Source: SKVR01 sp046291875
Lineage (GTDB): Bacteria; Bacteroidota; Bacteroidia; Bacteroidales; UBA7960
Assembly: GCA_046291875.1 (NCBI GenBank)
Contig: JBKBSF010000002.1
Coordinates: 186,001-250,000, forward strand
Direction of reading: 5' to 3'
Length of the DNA: 64,000 bases
Program-made: the position numbers and the translations under genes
Notes under the pieces: model-generated
What the model was told of the DNA's origin: nothing
Seen by the model: only the letters and a program-made list of their open reading frames with translations
Database searches by the model: none
Shown here: positions 8,326 to 16,308 of the stretch, piece by piece
Layout: the number at the start of each line of letters is the position of its first letter
Numbering within the stretch: the stretch's first letter is position 1

Positions 8326-8982
8326 TTACTTATGAGGAAGCACATAAAAGAAGATTGCAAAGAAATGGGTAATACTCCCTCCCAGCACAAACAGATGCCA
8401 AATAACATGGAAGAAGCGTTTTTCTCTTTTAATGTAGAAAGGGATACCCATGCTGTAAATCAGGCAACCTCCCAGCAACCATAACAGTCCGCCGGTGGGC
8501 ACTTCGCTGAGCATGGGCCGGATGGCAATGAGAATGATCCAGCCCATCAGAAAATAAATAATAGCGGAAAGGTTCCGGTATTTATCACTGTAGAAAAACA
8601 ATTTGAACACCACACCCGCAATGGCCAGCCCCCAGATAACACCAAAAATTGACCAACCCCATGGTCCGCGTAAAGAGACCAGGGTGAACGGAGTATAGGT
8701 GCCTGCTATCAACACATAGATGGCGGCATGATCGAAAAGATTGAGAAACTCCTTTACCTTTTTATTTCGGTAAGCGTGGTAAAGTGTGGAAGCGGTGTAC
8801 ATAAGAATAAGGCTGAACCCATAAATGGAGAAGCTTACAATTTTCCAGGCATCGCCATAGGGTCGGATACTGGCAAAAACTACCAACAGGACCAATCCGG
8901 CAATACTAAGCAATACACCTATCCCATGGGTTATACTATTGAGCAATTCATCAAGGTAAGCATACCATCTTTTAAACTTCAT
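8326..8982 (-). CDS. Hemolysin III / PAQR-family membrane protein
   Basis: A 218-residue membrane protein with seven predicted helices. The family's conserved polar residues are visible: NSITHGIG at the N-terminus, STLYHAY, FDHAAIYVLIAGTYTPF, and a C-terminal HVIWHLFVLGGSITHF with the paired histidines. These match the TrhA/YqfA branch of the PAQR superfamily, whose histidines are thought to bind a metal for a membrane hydrolase activity. Despite the name it is usually not a toxin; it has been linked to membrane-energetics or lipid homeostasis. It is a single gene between tetR and the ABC-F gene. Confidence 0.88.
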   Translation of the reverse strand: MKFKRWYAYLDELLNSITHGIGVLLSIAGLVLLVVFASIRPYGDAWKIVSFSIYGFSLILMYTASTLYHAYRNKKVKEFLNLFDHAAIYVLIAGTYTPFTLVSLRGPWGWSIFGVIWGLAIAGVVFKLFFYSDKYRNLSAIIYFLMGWIILIAIRPMLSEVPTGGLLWLLGGCLIYSMGIPFYIKREKRFFHVIWHLFVLGGSITHFFAIFFYVLPHK

Positions 8983-9047
8983 ATAACAGGCAGGTTTTTA
9001 AATTAAGACTGAGAAGACACACATTTCCTGTATTGATATCCTGAGAT

Positions 9048-10664
9048 CTAATCAAGATGCAACTGGTTTCGCTGCTCTTTCAACCGTTCATCGTGGATAT
9101 ACTCATCATAATCCATTTGTTTATCGATTACACCGCGCGGCCCCACTTCAATAATACGGTTGCACACGGTCTGGATAAATTTCTGGTCGTGCGACGACAT
9201 AAGCACATTCCCTTTGAACTTGATGAGGGTGTTGTTGAAAGCCTGGATAGACTCAAGATCCAGATGGTTGGTAGGATTATCCAGGATCATCACATTGGCA
9301 TTGCGCACCATCATGCGGGCAATCATGCAGCGCACCTTTTCGCCACCCGAAAGCACATTGGCTTTTTTGTATATCTCTTCGCCGGAGAAAAGCATCTTTC
9401 CGAGGAAACCCCTCAGATAAAGCTCTGTGGTATCTTCGGTATATTGTGCCAGCCAGTCGACCAGGGTGAGATCGTTTGTAAAAAGATGATCGTATTCAAG
9501 CGGCAAATAGGCTTTCAGGATGGTTTGCCCCCAGGTAAAGGAGCCACTGTCGGCCTCTTCATGTCCTTTTATGATGCGAAACAGGGCTGTCATGGCCCTT
9601 GTATCGCGAGAAAGAAAAGCTATTTTGTCATCTTTCTGTACTGAAAAACTCAGGTCTTTGAACAGCACCGATCCATTGAAACTCTTCGTTAACCCTTTTA
9701 CTTCCAGTATATGATTGCCTGGCTCGCGCTCCGGGGTAAAAATAATTCCGGGATAGCGGCGTGTTGAAGGTTTAATTTCTTCATAGTTAAGCTTCTCCAG
9801 CATCTTTTTACGACTGGTAGTTTGACGCGATTTGGAAGCATTGGCACTGAACCTGGCAATAAACTCCTGCAGCTCCTTTTTTCGCTCCTCCGCTTTCTTG
9901 TTTTGGCTCATTTGCTGACGCAGTGCCAGCTGGCTCGACTCGTACCAGAATGTGTAATTGCCTGAGAAAAGCTGTATTTTATTAAAGTCGATATCTACAA
10001 TATGAGTGCAAATAGAATCCAGGAAATGTCTGTCGTGTGAAACTACCAAAACAGTGTTTTCGAAATTGGCCAGGTAGTTTTCAAGCCAGTTTACGGTTTC
10101 CAGGTCGAGGTCGTTGGTGGGCTCATCGAGCAAAAGGTTATCGGGTTTGCCAAAAAGAGCCTGGGCAAGCAGTACCTTTACTTTCTCCTTACCCTCCAGC
10201 TCACTCATGAGCTTTTGATGCAGGTGTTCTTTTATGCCCAGTCCGCTTAGCAAACTGGCAGCATCGCTCTCAGCATTCCAGCCATCCATATCGGCAAACT
10301 GGGCTTCCAGGTCTGAGGCCCTGATGCCATCAGCTTCGGTAAACTCGGCTTTGGCGTAGATGGAGTCTTTCTCGTTCATTACTTCCCACAGTTGGGTATG
10401 CCCCATCAATACTGTAGTAAGTACAGTGCAATCGTTGTACTGAGAGTGGTTCTGGCGCAAAACCGACATGCGCTCTCCGGCGCCCATTTGCACCGAGCCT
10501 CTGGAGAAGTCGATATCGCCGCTAAGCATTTTCAGAAAAGTAGATTTACCCGCACCATTGGCACCGATAATCCCATAGCAATTGCCTGGGGTGAACTTGA
10601 GGTTTACGTCCTGAAAAAGCACACGCTTCCCGAATTGAATACCCAGGTTGGAAACAGAAATCAT
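9048..10664 (-). CDS. ABC-F protein of the YbiT type with one degenerate ATP site
   Basis: A soluble 538-residue protein with two ATP-binding domains and no membrane helices, as in ribosome-associated ABC-F factors. It is closest in layout to E. coli YbiT (shared opening, and the FSANASKSRQ linker). NBD1 has an intact Walker A (GANGAGKS, residues 34-41) and Walker B (LLLDEPTNDLD), but its signature loop is SELEGKEK. NBD2 keeps the signature LSGGEK, but its Walker A reads FLSRDTRAMTAL and its Walker B Glu is Asn (ILDNPTNHLD). In a head-to-tail pair this leaves exactly one competent site. A translation-factor role is inferred from family. Confidence 0.9.
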   Translation of the reverse strand: MISVSNLGIQFGKRVLFQDVNLKFTPGNCYGIIGANGAGKSTFLKMLSGDIDFSRGSVQMGAGERMSVLRQNHSQYNDCTVLTTVLMGHTQLWEVMNEKDSIYAKAEFTEADGIRASDLEAQFADMDGWNAESDAASLLSGLGIKEHLHQKLMSELEGKEKVKVLLAQALFGKPDNLLLDEPTNDLDLETVNWLENYLANFENTVLVVSHDRHFLDSICTHIVDIDFNKIQLFSGNYTFWYESSQLALRQQMSQNKKAEERKKELQEFIARFSANASKSRQTTSRKKMLEKLNYEEIKPSTRRYPGIIFTPEREPGNHILEVKGLTKSFNGSVLFKDLSFSVQKDDKIAFLSRDTRAMTALFRIIKGHEEADSGSFTWGQTILKAYLPLEYDHLFTNDLTLVDWLAQYTEDTTELYLRGFLGKMLFSGEEIYKKANVLSGGEKVRCMIARMMVRNANVMILDNPTNHLDLESIQAFNNTLIKFKGNVLMSSHDQKFIQTVCNRIIEVGPRGVIDKQMDYDEYIHDERLKEQRNQLHLD

Positions 10665-10717
10665 AATCTATTGGAGTGAATTGGAATAAAGAAAATTGTC
10701 TATTTTGAAAGGAGGTG

Positions 10718-10725
10718 CAAAAGTA
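10718..10725 (-). promoter_or_regulatory. Candidate -7 promoter element for the ABC-F gene
   Basis: On the minus strand TACTTTTGC matches the Bacteroidota -7 box TAnnTTTG. It lies 54 bases before the ABC-F ATG. No clear TTTG box is found 19-21 bases upstream, so it is only a candidate. Confidence 0.4.
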
Positions 10726-10835
10726 CGGCTTTTATCGGTGTAAAAAAACTGCTTTGCATTTAATAACATGATCACGCCACCCGTTGTGGCAAAACACCAA
10801 AGCCTGCATTACTACCTGTTAAACCTTCCGGAGGC

Positions 10836-11504
10836 TTACACCCACCACAATACACCCGCTACCACCAGAGGAACACTCAGGTTGTCGAACCCTTTTTCGC
10901 TCACTGCCTCTGCCAGGGGAGCCACCATGGCAACCAACACCGACACAATGAGCAGGTCCTTTCCTGTAGTATGAAAAAACCACAATACCCAAATTGAGAT
11001 CATCCAGGCCGAGAGAAAAAACACCGATGAACCCAGCAGCGTTTTATCGAAAGTATACCCCAGCAAAGATATCTTTCGGGTTCTGGATTGCCATGCAGTG
11101 CCGGCATATCCGGCCAGAGGATCGCTTATACCCACTATGAGCACCGGAAGGATGTACAATAACTCGTTTCCGGCATATCGTGCAAACCAGAAAAGGAAAA
11201 AGATTCCCACAGGGAGCAAATAGGTACCCGCAGTTCTTCGACCCACAGATTCAAGGGATCTTATTATCCCGAATTTGCGCCCCAGGAAAAAGATAACAAA
11301 GAAAACAACAGCAAGCCCCAGCACATACAGGTACGACTGGAAAGCCAGCAAAAACAGTAGACTCGAAAGTGTAGCCACGGCATGCGAAACTTTTCGCACA
11401 TACTCAGAATTGAGCTTATACCTGCGGAAAACATACTCTCCAAACCCTATTACAAACAAATAGCTGACAAGAAAGAGAATGGCAAAAAACAACTGATGGT
11501 TCAT
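10836..11504 (-). CDS. Dolichol/phytol kinase-like polyprenol kinase-family membrane protein
   Basis: A 222-residue integral membrane protein with about seven helices. It shows the polar signatures of the CTP-dependent polyprenol kinase group (dolichol kinase SEC59, phytol kinase VTE5): VRKVSHA near the N-terminus, VGISDPLAGYAG in the middle, and EAVSEKGFDNLSVPL at the C-terminus. The conserved Asp and the EA-S-GFDN block are usually taken as the CTP/Mg-binding region. It probably phosphorylates a lipid alcohol at the inner membrane. It is a single gene between the ABC-F and radical-SAM genes. The substrate is not known. Confidence 0.75.
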   Translation of the reverse strand: MNHQLFFAILFLVSYLFVIGFGEYVFRRYKLNSEYVRKVSHAVATLSSLLFLLAFQSYLYVLGLAVVFFVIFFLGRKFGIIRSLESVGRRTAGTYLLPVGIFFLFWFARYAGNELLYILPVLIVGISDPLAGYAGTAWQSRTRKISLLGYTFDKTLLGSSVFFLSAWMISIWVLWFFHTTGKDLLIVSVLVAMVAPLAEAVSEKGFDNLSVPLVVAGVLWWV

Positions 11505-11541
11505 GCTGAAGGTTTTAACAAACCCTTGAAGTTGGGCACCG

Positions 11542-11549
11542 CAAATATA
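11542..11549 (-). promoter_or_regulatory. Candidate -7 promoter element for the polyprenol-kinase-like gene
   Basis: TATATTTG on the minus strand fits TAnnTTTG and lies 38 bases before the ATG at 11504. An upstream TTTG box occurs only 14 bases away, closer than usual, so support is partial. Confidence 0.4.
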
Positions 11550-11602
11550 GTTTAGTTTTCCTGCAAAACTGGTTTAAAAGTTATGAGCGTTTGTGTCGGG
11601 TA

Positions 11603-12844
11603 TCAAAACAAACTCAACTGTACACCTGCATTGGCAGAGGGTTTCACCAGTTTGCGCCTGAGCTGATCAGGATACATTCCGGAGAGTTTTTCGGGCAACT
11701 CACGACAGAGAATAAAATACCGTGCCCTGTTGAGGGCTACGCCCATTCTCTTGAGATGAAGAAAAGATACTGAACCAAATTTTCGATTGGCAACAATGAG
11801 CTTTGCCGATCGCACCCCAATGCCGGGTATTCGCAAAATCATTTCGTAGGGAGCAGTATTGAGATCGATGGGAAAGAAGTGTGGATTGCGCAGGGCCCAT
11901 GCCAGCTTGGGATCCATAGTAAGATCAAGCGACTGGTGCTGTGTATCAAGGATTTCGTCGTAACGAAACTGGTAGAAACGCATGAGCCAATCGGCCTGAT
12001 AAAGGCGGTTCTCGCGCACCAGTGGAGGCTGTTTGAGGGCAGGCAAACGGTTGTCGGAATCGTTTACAGGCACATAACCCGAGAAATAAACCCGTTTGAG
12101 TCCCTGCTCCTGGTAAAGACCTGAAGCCAGACGCAGAATATCGAGGTCGCGTTCGGGGCTGGCACCTACAATGAGCTGTGTGCTTTGCCCTGCGGGTACA
12201 AACCGTGGCGATTTGCGGAATTTCCGCCGTTCTTCTTTGTTGCTGAGTATCTCACCATGGATTTGCTGCATGGGAGTGAGCACACTGGTAAAGTTCTTTT
12301 CCGGAGCCAGCAACTTCAAACTGGGCTCCGAAGGTATCTCAATATTTACGCTCAAACGATCGGCATACAACCCCGCTTCTCTTATCAATGCTTCACTGGC
12401 TCCGGGAATTGCCTTAAGGTGGATATACCCATTAAACCCATGCTCGTTGCGCAATACACGGGCTATGGCGGTAAGCCGCTCCATGGTATAATCTGCACTC
12501 ACCATTACACCCGAACTCAGAAAAAGCCCTTCGATATAATTACGCCGATAGAAACTAATGGTAAGATCGACCATCTCTTCCACCGTAAAACTTGCCCTGG
12601 GAACATCGTTGGATTTGCGGTTAACGCAATAGGCACAATCGTAAATACAAACATTCGAGAACAGTATTTTCAGAAGTGAAATGCATCGTCCATCTTCAGT
12701 AAAAGAATGACAAACACCCGATTTGGCAGCAGTGCCCAAACCCCCTTTGGTGTTGGCACGGCGGCTCCCGCTCGAAGAGCAGGAAACATCGTACTTGGCG
12801 GCATCGGCAAGAACTTCTATCTTATGCAGCAGTTTTTCTCTCAT
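11603..12844 (-). CDS. Radical-SAM putative DNA modification/repair protein (TIGR03916 type)
   Basis: The product is about 413 residues. Near residue 60, CIYDCAYC gives the CxxxCxxC motif that holds the radical-SAM [4Fe-4S] cluster. The surrounding FLSSGVMVSADYTMERL and GYIHLKAIPG segments are typical of the TIGR03916 family. The C-terminus carries a helix-hairpin-helix-like stretch (LRIPGIGVRSAKLIVANRK, residues about 340-358) that suits DNA binding. The usual partner, a DUF4130/TIGR03915 protein, is at 122-898 rather than next door. The longest frame starts with GTG at 12856; the ATG at 12844 fits the family N-terminus better. Its reaction is unknown; DNA repair is a family-level inference. 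Confidence 0.88.
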   Translation of the reverse strand: MREKLLHKIEVLADAAKYDVSCSSSGSRRANTKGGLGTAAKSGVCHSFTEDGRCISLLKILFSNVCIYDCAYCVNRKSNDVPRASFTVEEMVDLTISFYRRNYIEGLFLSSGVMVSADYTMERLTAIARVLRNEHGFNGYIHLKAIPGASEALIREAGLYADRLSVNIEIPSEPSLKLLAPEKNFTSVLTPMQQIHGEILSNKEERRKFRKSPRFVPAGQSTQLIVGASPERDLDILRLASGLYQEQGLKRVYFSGYVPVNDSDNRLPALKQPPLVRENRLYQADWLMRFYQFRYDEILDTQHQSLDLTMDPKLAWALRNPHFFPIDLNTAPYEMILRIPGIGVRSAKLIVANRKFGSVSFLHLKRMGVALNRARYFILCRELPEKLSGMYPDQLRRKLVKPSANAGVQLSLF

Positions 12845-13183
12845 GGCAGTTGGCACCTGAATAACACCGAACCCTTGATCGTCTTACAAACAAATCAACA
12901 CCACACAATGTAATCAAAATAACAAACTCCATTGCGAATAATTCTGATTTTTTCTGCTGATAACATCCCTACTGCATGATACGCCCAAATACAGTTTAGA
13001 AAATTCAGGCCAACAATATCGCCCCAAATCTCCCCAATATGATTAGTTTTGTGTGATGGGAAGCAAGACTCTTCAAAACTTCAATCATGAATACTCACAA
13101 ATCCTGTTCTTCATGAAAGACGTGAAACAACCCACCCTCCTTCCTGAGCAGATCTAAAAACTAACACATAAAACCCTTGTAAG
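12845..13183. other. Intergenic region with a candidate -7 element
   Basis: About 340 AT-rich bases between divergent genes. The only element that stands out is TAGTTTTG on the plus strand at 13044-13051, a match to the TAnnTTTG box, 133 bases before the lipoprotein gene. No credible gene or repeat was seen. Confidence 0.4.
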
Positions 13184-13789
13184 ATGAAGTATAGTATTTT
13201 GCTGATTAGTGCCACGGCTTTGTTTTTTTTCGCATGTGGACCACGCCAGGAGCAGGCTTCGCACATTCACGATCCTGAAGTAGCTGCCGCTTTGTTTACT
13301 TTTGAGCACGACATGTCGGCTGCATTTTTCGAAAATCTCAAAACCCTTTGTGGCAAATCTTTTGCCGGCCGCCAGGTTTACGCTCAGGAAGGCAGGGAGA
13401 GCTGGGCTGACCGCAACATGGTAATGTACGTAACCCGATGCGATGAGGAGGCTATATATGTGCCTTTTCACATGGATGAAGACCAATCGCGCACCTGGAT
13501 GTTTCTCAATGAGGAGGGAAGACTTCGCTTTCGCCACGATCACAGGCATCCTGATGGCACACCCGAAGATTTAACTCTTTACGGAGGATATGCCGACACA
13601 GAACAGGGAACACCCTTCAGGCAGGTTTTTCCGGCAGATGAGTATACCATCGAAATCCATCCGCGCTCGGTAAACAGCTATTGGGTGGTGGAACTCAAGG
13701 AGGAGATGCGCGTTTTCAGCTATAGCCTGTACAGCAACGATGCTCTTCTGTTTGAAGCCCATTTCGATCTTACCCAGCCTCTAGAGTGA
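13184..13789 (+). CDS. Hypothetical lipoprotein
   Basis: A 201-residue protein with a lipoprotein signal: a short positive start, a hydrophobic run and FFFACG, placing the lipidated Cys at about residue 18. The mature part is rich in charged and aromatic residues, with SYWVVELKEEMRVFSY-like strands suggesting a beta fold. I do not recognise the family. Its last 9 bases overlap the end of the convergent TonB-dependent receptor gene, so the two transcripts share their 3' ends. No linked function can be assigned. Confidence 0.75.
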   Translation: MKYSILLISATALFFFACGPRQEQASHIHDPEVAAALFTFEHDMSAAFFENLKTLCGKSFAGRQVYAQEGRESWADRNMVMYVTRCDEEAIYVPFHMDEDQSRTWMFLNEEGRLRFRHDHRHPDGTPEDLTLYGGYADTEQGTPFRQVFPADEYTIEIHPRSVNSYWVVELKEEMRVFSYSLYSNDALLFEAHFDLTQPLE

Positions 13790-15898
13790 GTGAATTCCCA
13801 CCCGAAGGCCAGCTGTAAAATGACGTGGCAAACCGGGATAGTAATACCGGGGGGCTGCACTCCCAAAGGTGGGAGCATTTACAAGTACCATGGAGGCATA
13901 ATGCTTGTCAAAAACATTATTCAGGCGCAGAAACACATCCAAATCCCATCTGGACTTGAAAGAATTCCGGTATCCCAGGCTTAGGTCTGAAAGGGAATAG
14001 GGTCGTGTTTGCCGGCTGTTGGCATCATTCATCTGCATTCGTCCTACCCTTCTGAAGGTCACACTGCCATACAAGCCCGCACCAGACTGCGCGAAAAGAG
14101 AGGCAAAAAACACCTGCTGAGGCACCCCCGGGATGGTATTGCCGGAGAAATTGTTATCGCGATCGATAAAATCGGTGAAGCGAAAATGGTTCAGGGCATA
14201 ATTGGAGCGCACCGACAGCTCAGTCAATTGCCATGCACCCGCTGCCGGATTTTGCCACCAGACATGGTGCAATTCGGCCTCCAGGCCCTGGTGCAGCGAA
14301 GCCCCTGCATTTTTGCCTACCCATGCATCCTCCCCTACCCGCTCAGCCACCAGCAGATCCTGCACCCACATACGATAGAGGCTCACATCAAAAAAAAGCC
14401 TCCCTGCCAGATACTTGCCGCGAGTTCCCGCTTCCAGGTTCCAGCTTCTCTCGGGCTTAATATCAGGGTTCACATACCCCTCAGGGGTAAGCGTTTCTGC
14501 CAGCGAGGGAGGTGAGAAACCATGACTGAAACTCATGTACAGAGACTGGTTGTTGTTGAAAAGATGCGACATGCTAACCCGCGGCGAAACTATCAATCCG
14601 TAATCGTAAATGCCTGAACGGTCTTCTGCTCCGGAGTGAAACAAATCCTGGTAGTCTCTCTGGGTAAAATTCACATTCAACCCGACGGAGAAATTCCATT
14701 GCCTCATTACGGCATCGGTCTGCAGAAAGACATTCGCCGCAGCTACCTCTTCCCGGTTATCGCTGAACTGATCTCCCTGCACACCTTCCCCGCCGGGATT
14801 ACGGAAATTGCTGTAGGAATAATTTTCTCTGAAAAACTCTCCTCCACCCAGCACATCAAGTTGAACCATGCCCATTTGCTGGCTCCGCTTTATGCTGGTT
14901 CTTACACCCAGTGTAAAGCGTTCTTCGTAAAACACATCAAAAGGGCGCATCTCCTTTTCGTCGTGCCAAATACTGAACAAGGCCAGATCTCCCTCCCATT
15001 GCTGAGAGAAGACATGTGTGGCCGACAGACCAGCCATGAGCCTAAGAGCATCTTCATACCCCCGGGTCTTGAGCCAGTTGGCTGCTGCAGCCTGAGGATT
15101 CTGAACAAAGGTGGTACTATCTATGGAGCTGGGGATATGCGATTTGAGCCCGGAAAAGGAGATCAAACCCAGCAGATGGGTTTGCTCATTTACACTATAT
15201 TGACTTACAGTGGTAATAGCATCGCGCTGGTATTCATTATTCTGGCGATACCCCTGGCTCTGGGTGTGGCTGTATGCAATGCTGGCAGCCCACTGCCCGT
15301 TGTTGAAATCTGCAAGGGCCGTATTTCTGAACAGCCCCCACGAGCCAGCCTGCATAGAATTACTGAAGCCCGTAGCACGAACACCAGGCTTACGCACATT
15401 CAACTTAATGGTGCCGCCCAGGCCGGCTCCATAAACACTGGTGGCAGGCCCTTTTATTATTTCCATATTCTCAACAATAGCGGGGTCAATATCCTCCAGA
15501 AAGCTCACTCCTGAGGTATTGGTAAGGGGGATATTTTGAAAATAGACCCTGATCTTTCCTGTAGCATAGGGTTGTCGTGCACCAATACCTCTAATGGTAA
15601 CACGGCTGGTATTGGTGGCACCGTTGTGGGCAAACACTCCCGGGGCATGGTCCAGAACTGGCAGCAGGTTGAAGGAGGGTCGCTCTCTCTGAAGGAGCAA
15701 ACTCCCAAGAGAAGAAACAGACCCAGGAACTTCAAGCAGACTCTGCGGACGATTGAAAGCCGTTACTACCACTTCTTCCAAATTCACTACCAGTGTATCA
15801 GAAACCCCCTCCTGGGGTACACTGGCCTGAAGCATTCGGGGATGTGCACAGTAGACTAAAAACAATGCCGAAAAGAGAAAAATTCTATTCTTTGTCAT
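13781..15898 (-). CDS. TonB-dependent outer-membrane receptor
   Basis: A 705-residue receptor. A signal peptide (about 1-25) is followed by a TonB-box-like region (LVVNLEEVVVTAFNR, residues about 36-50). The plug domain (about 55-170) carries the usual VTIRGIGAR and VENMEIIKGPATSVYGAG signatures. The remainder is a 22-strand barrel ending in a receptor C-terminus, GLPRHFTAGLRVGI. The sequence resembles receptors for iron chelates or cofactors, but the ligand cannot be named, and no SusD-like partner lies nearby. The stop overlaps the lipoprotein gene by 9 bases on the opposite strand. It appears to be transcribed alone. Confidence 0.93.
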   Translation of the reverse strand: MTKNRIFLFSALFLVYCAHPRMLQASVPQEGVSDTLVVNLEEVVVTAFNRPQSLLEVPGSVSSLGSLLLQRERPSFNLLPVLDHAPGVFAHNGATNTSRVTIRGIGARQPYATGKIRVYFQNIPLTNTSGVSFLEDIDPAIVENMEIIKGPATSVYGAGLGGTIKLNVRKPGVRATGFSNSMQAGSWGLFRNTALADFNNGQWAASIAYSHTQSQGYRQNNEYQRDAITTVSQYSVNEQTHLLGLISFSGLKSHIPSSIDSTTFVQNPQAAAANWLKTRGYEDALRLMAGLSATHVFSQQWEGDLALFSIWHDEKEMRPFDVFYEERFTLGVRTSIKRSQQMGMVQLDVLGGGEFFRENYSYSNFRNPGGEGVQGDQFSDNREEVAAANVFLQTDAVMRQWNFSVGLNVNFTQRDYQDLFHSGAEDRSGIYDYGLIVSPRVSMSHLFNNNQSLYMSFSHGFSPPSLAETLTPEGYVNPDIKPERSWNLEAGTRGKYLAGRLFFDVSLYRMWVQDLLVAERVGEDAWVGKNAGASLHQGLEAELHHVWWQNPAAGAWQLTELSVRSNYALNHFRFTDFIDRDNNFSGNTIPGVPQQVFFASLFAQSGAGLYGSVTFRRVGRMQMNDANSRQTRPYSLSDLSLGYRNSFKSRWDLDVFLRLNNVFDKHYASMVLVNAPTFGSAAPRYYYPGLPRHFTAGLRVGIHSL

Positions 15899-16308
15899 CT
15901 GTTTATAATTTGATTTTAGCGGTCAGAGGGAACTGGCCAATAATACCCTGACAGCATGCTTTGCGAGGCTGCGAATTATAATCATCCGCTTGTGTGTCAA
16001 TTTTTTTGTCATGGCTCGTTTCATAGAAATCATCAAATACTTTGTTTGATAAACAGCTATGGGTCTTGGTGGTTCAATACAGGTTACTTCTTGAATGGTT
16101 TGTGTTTCTTAATCCCTTCAATTCAAAAGAATACTGATTTCACCAATCACTGTTATTATAAAACCCATGCAATAATCCAGGTGGCAAACTTGCGTAAAAA
16201 ATGCAGCCTCTCAAATCCGTACAACCCTTACTTTCTAATAGCCCTTATACTTTATTTTTACAATCACTTATTTTTGCAAGACGATAGTAGTGCGCTGAAT
16301 ATTGAATT
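15899..16308. other. Divergent intergenic region between receptor and histidine kinase
   Basis: About 410 AT-rich bases. An imperfect inverted repeat at 15922-15952 (GTCAG-ag-GG ... CC-CTGAC) lies 24-54 bases before the receptor start and could be an operator or leader hairpin. No cobalamin- or TPP-riboswitch core was found. The only other element is the candidate promoter at 16269-16276. Confidence 0.35.
16269..16276 (+). promoter_or_regulatory. Candidate -7 element for the histidine kinase gene
   Basis: TATTTTTGC matches the Bacteroidota -7 box TAnnTTTG and lies 32 bases before the ATG at 16309. No good TTTG box is at the expected distance upstream. Confidence 0.45.

Noticed and set aside
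15899..16020. Riboswitch upstream of the TonB receptor.
   Set aside because: No cobalamin, TPP or other recognised riboswitch core is present; only an imperfect inverted repeat was found.
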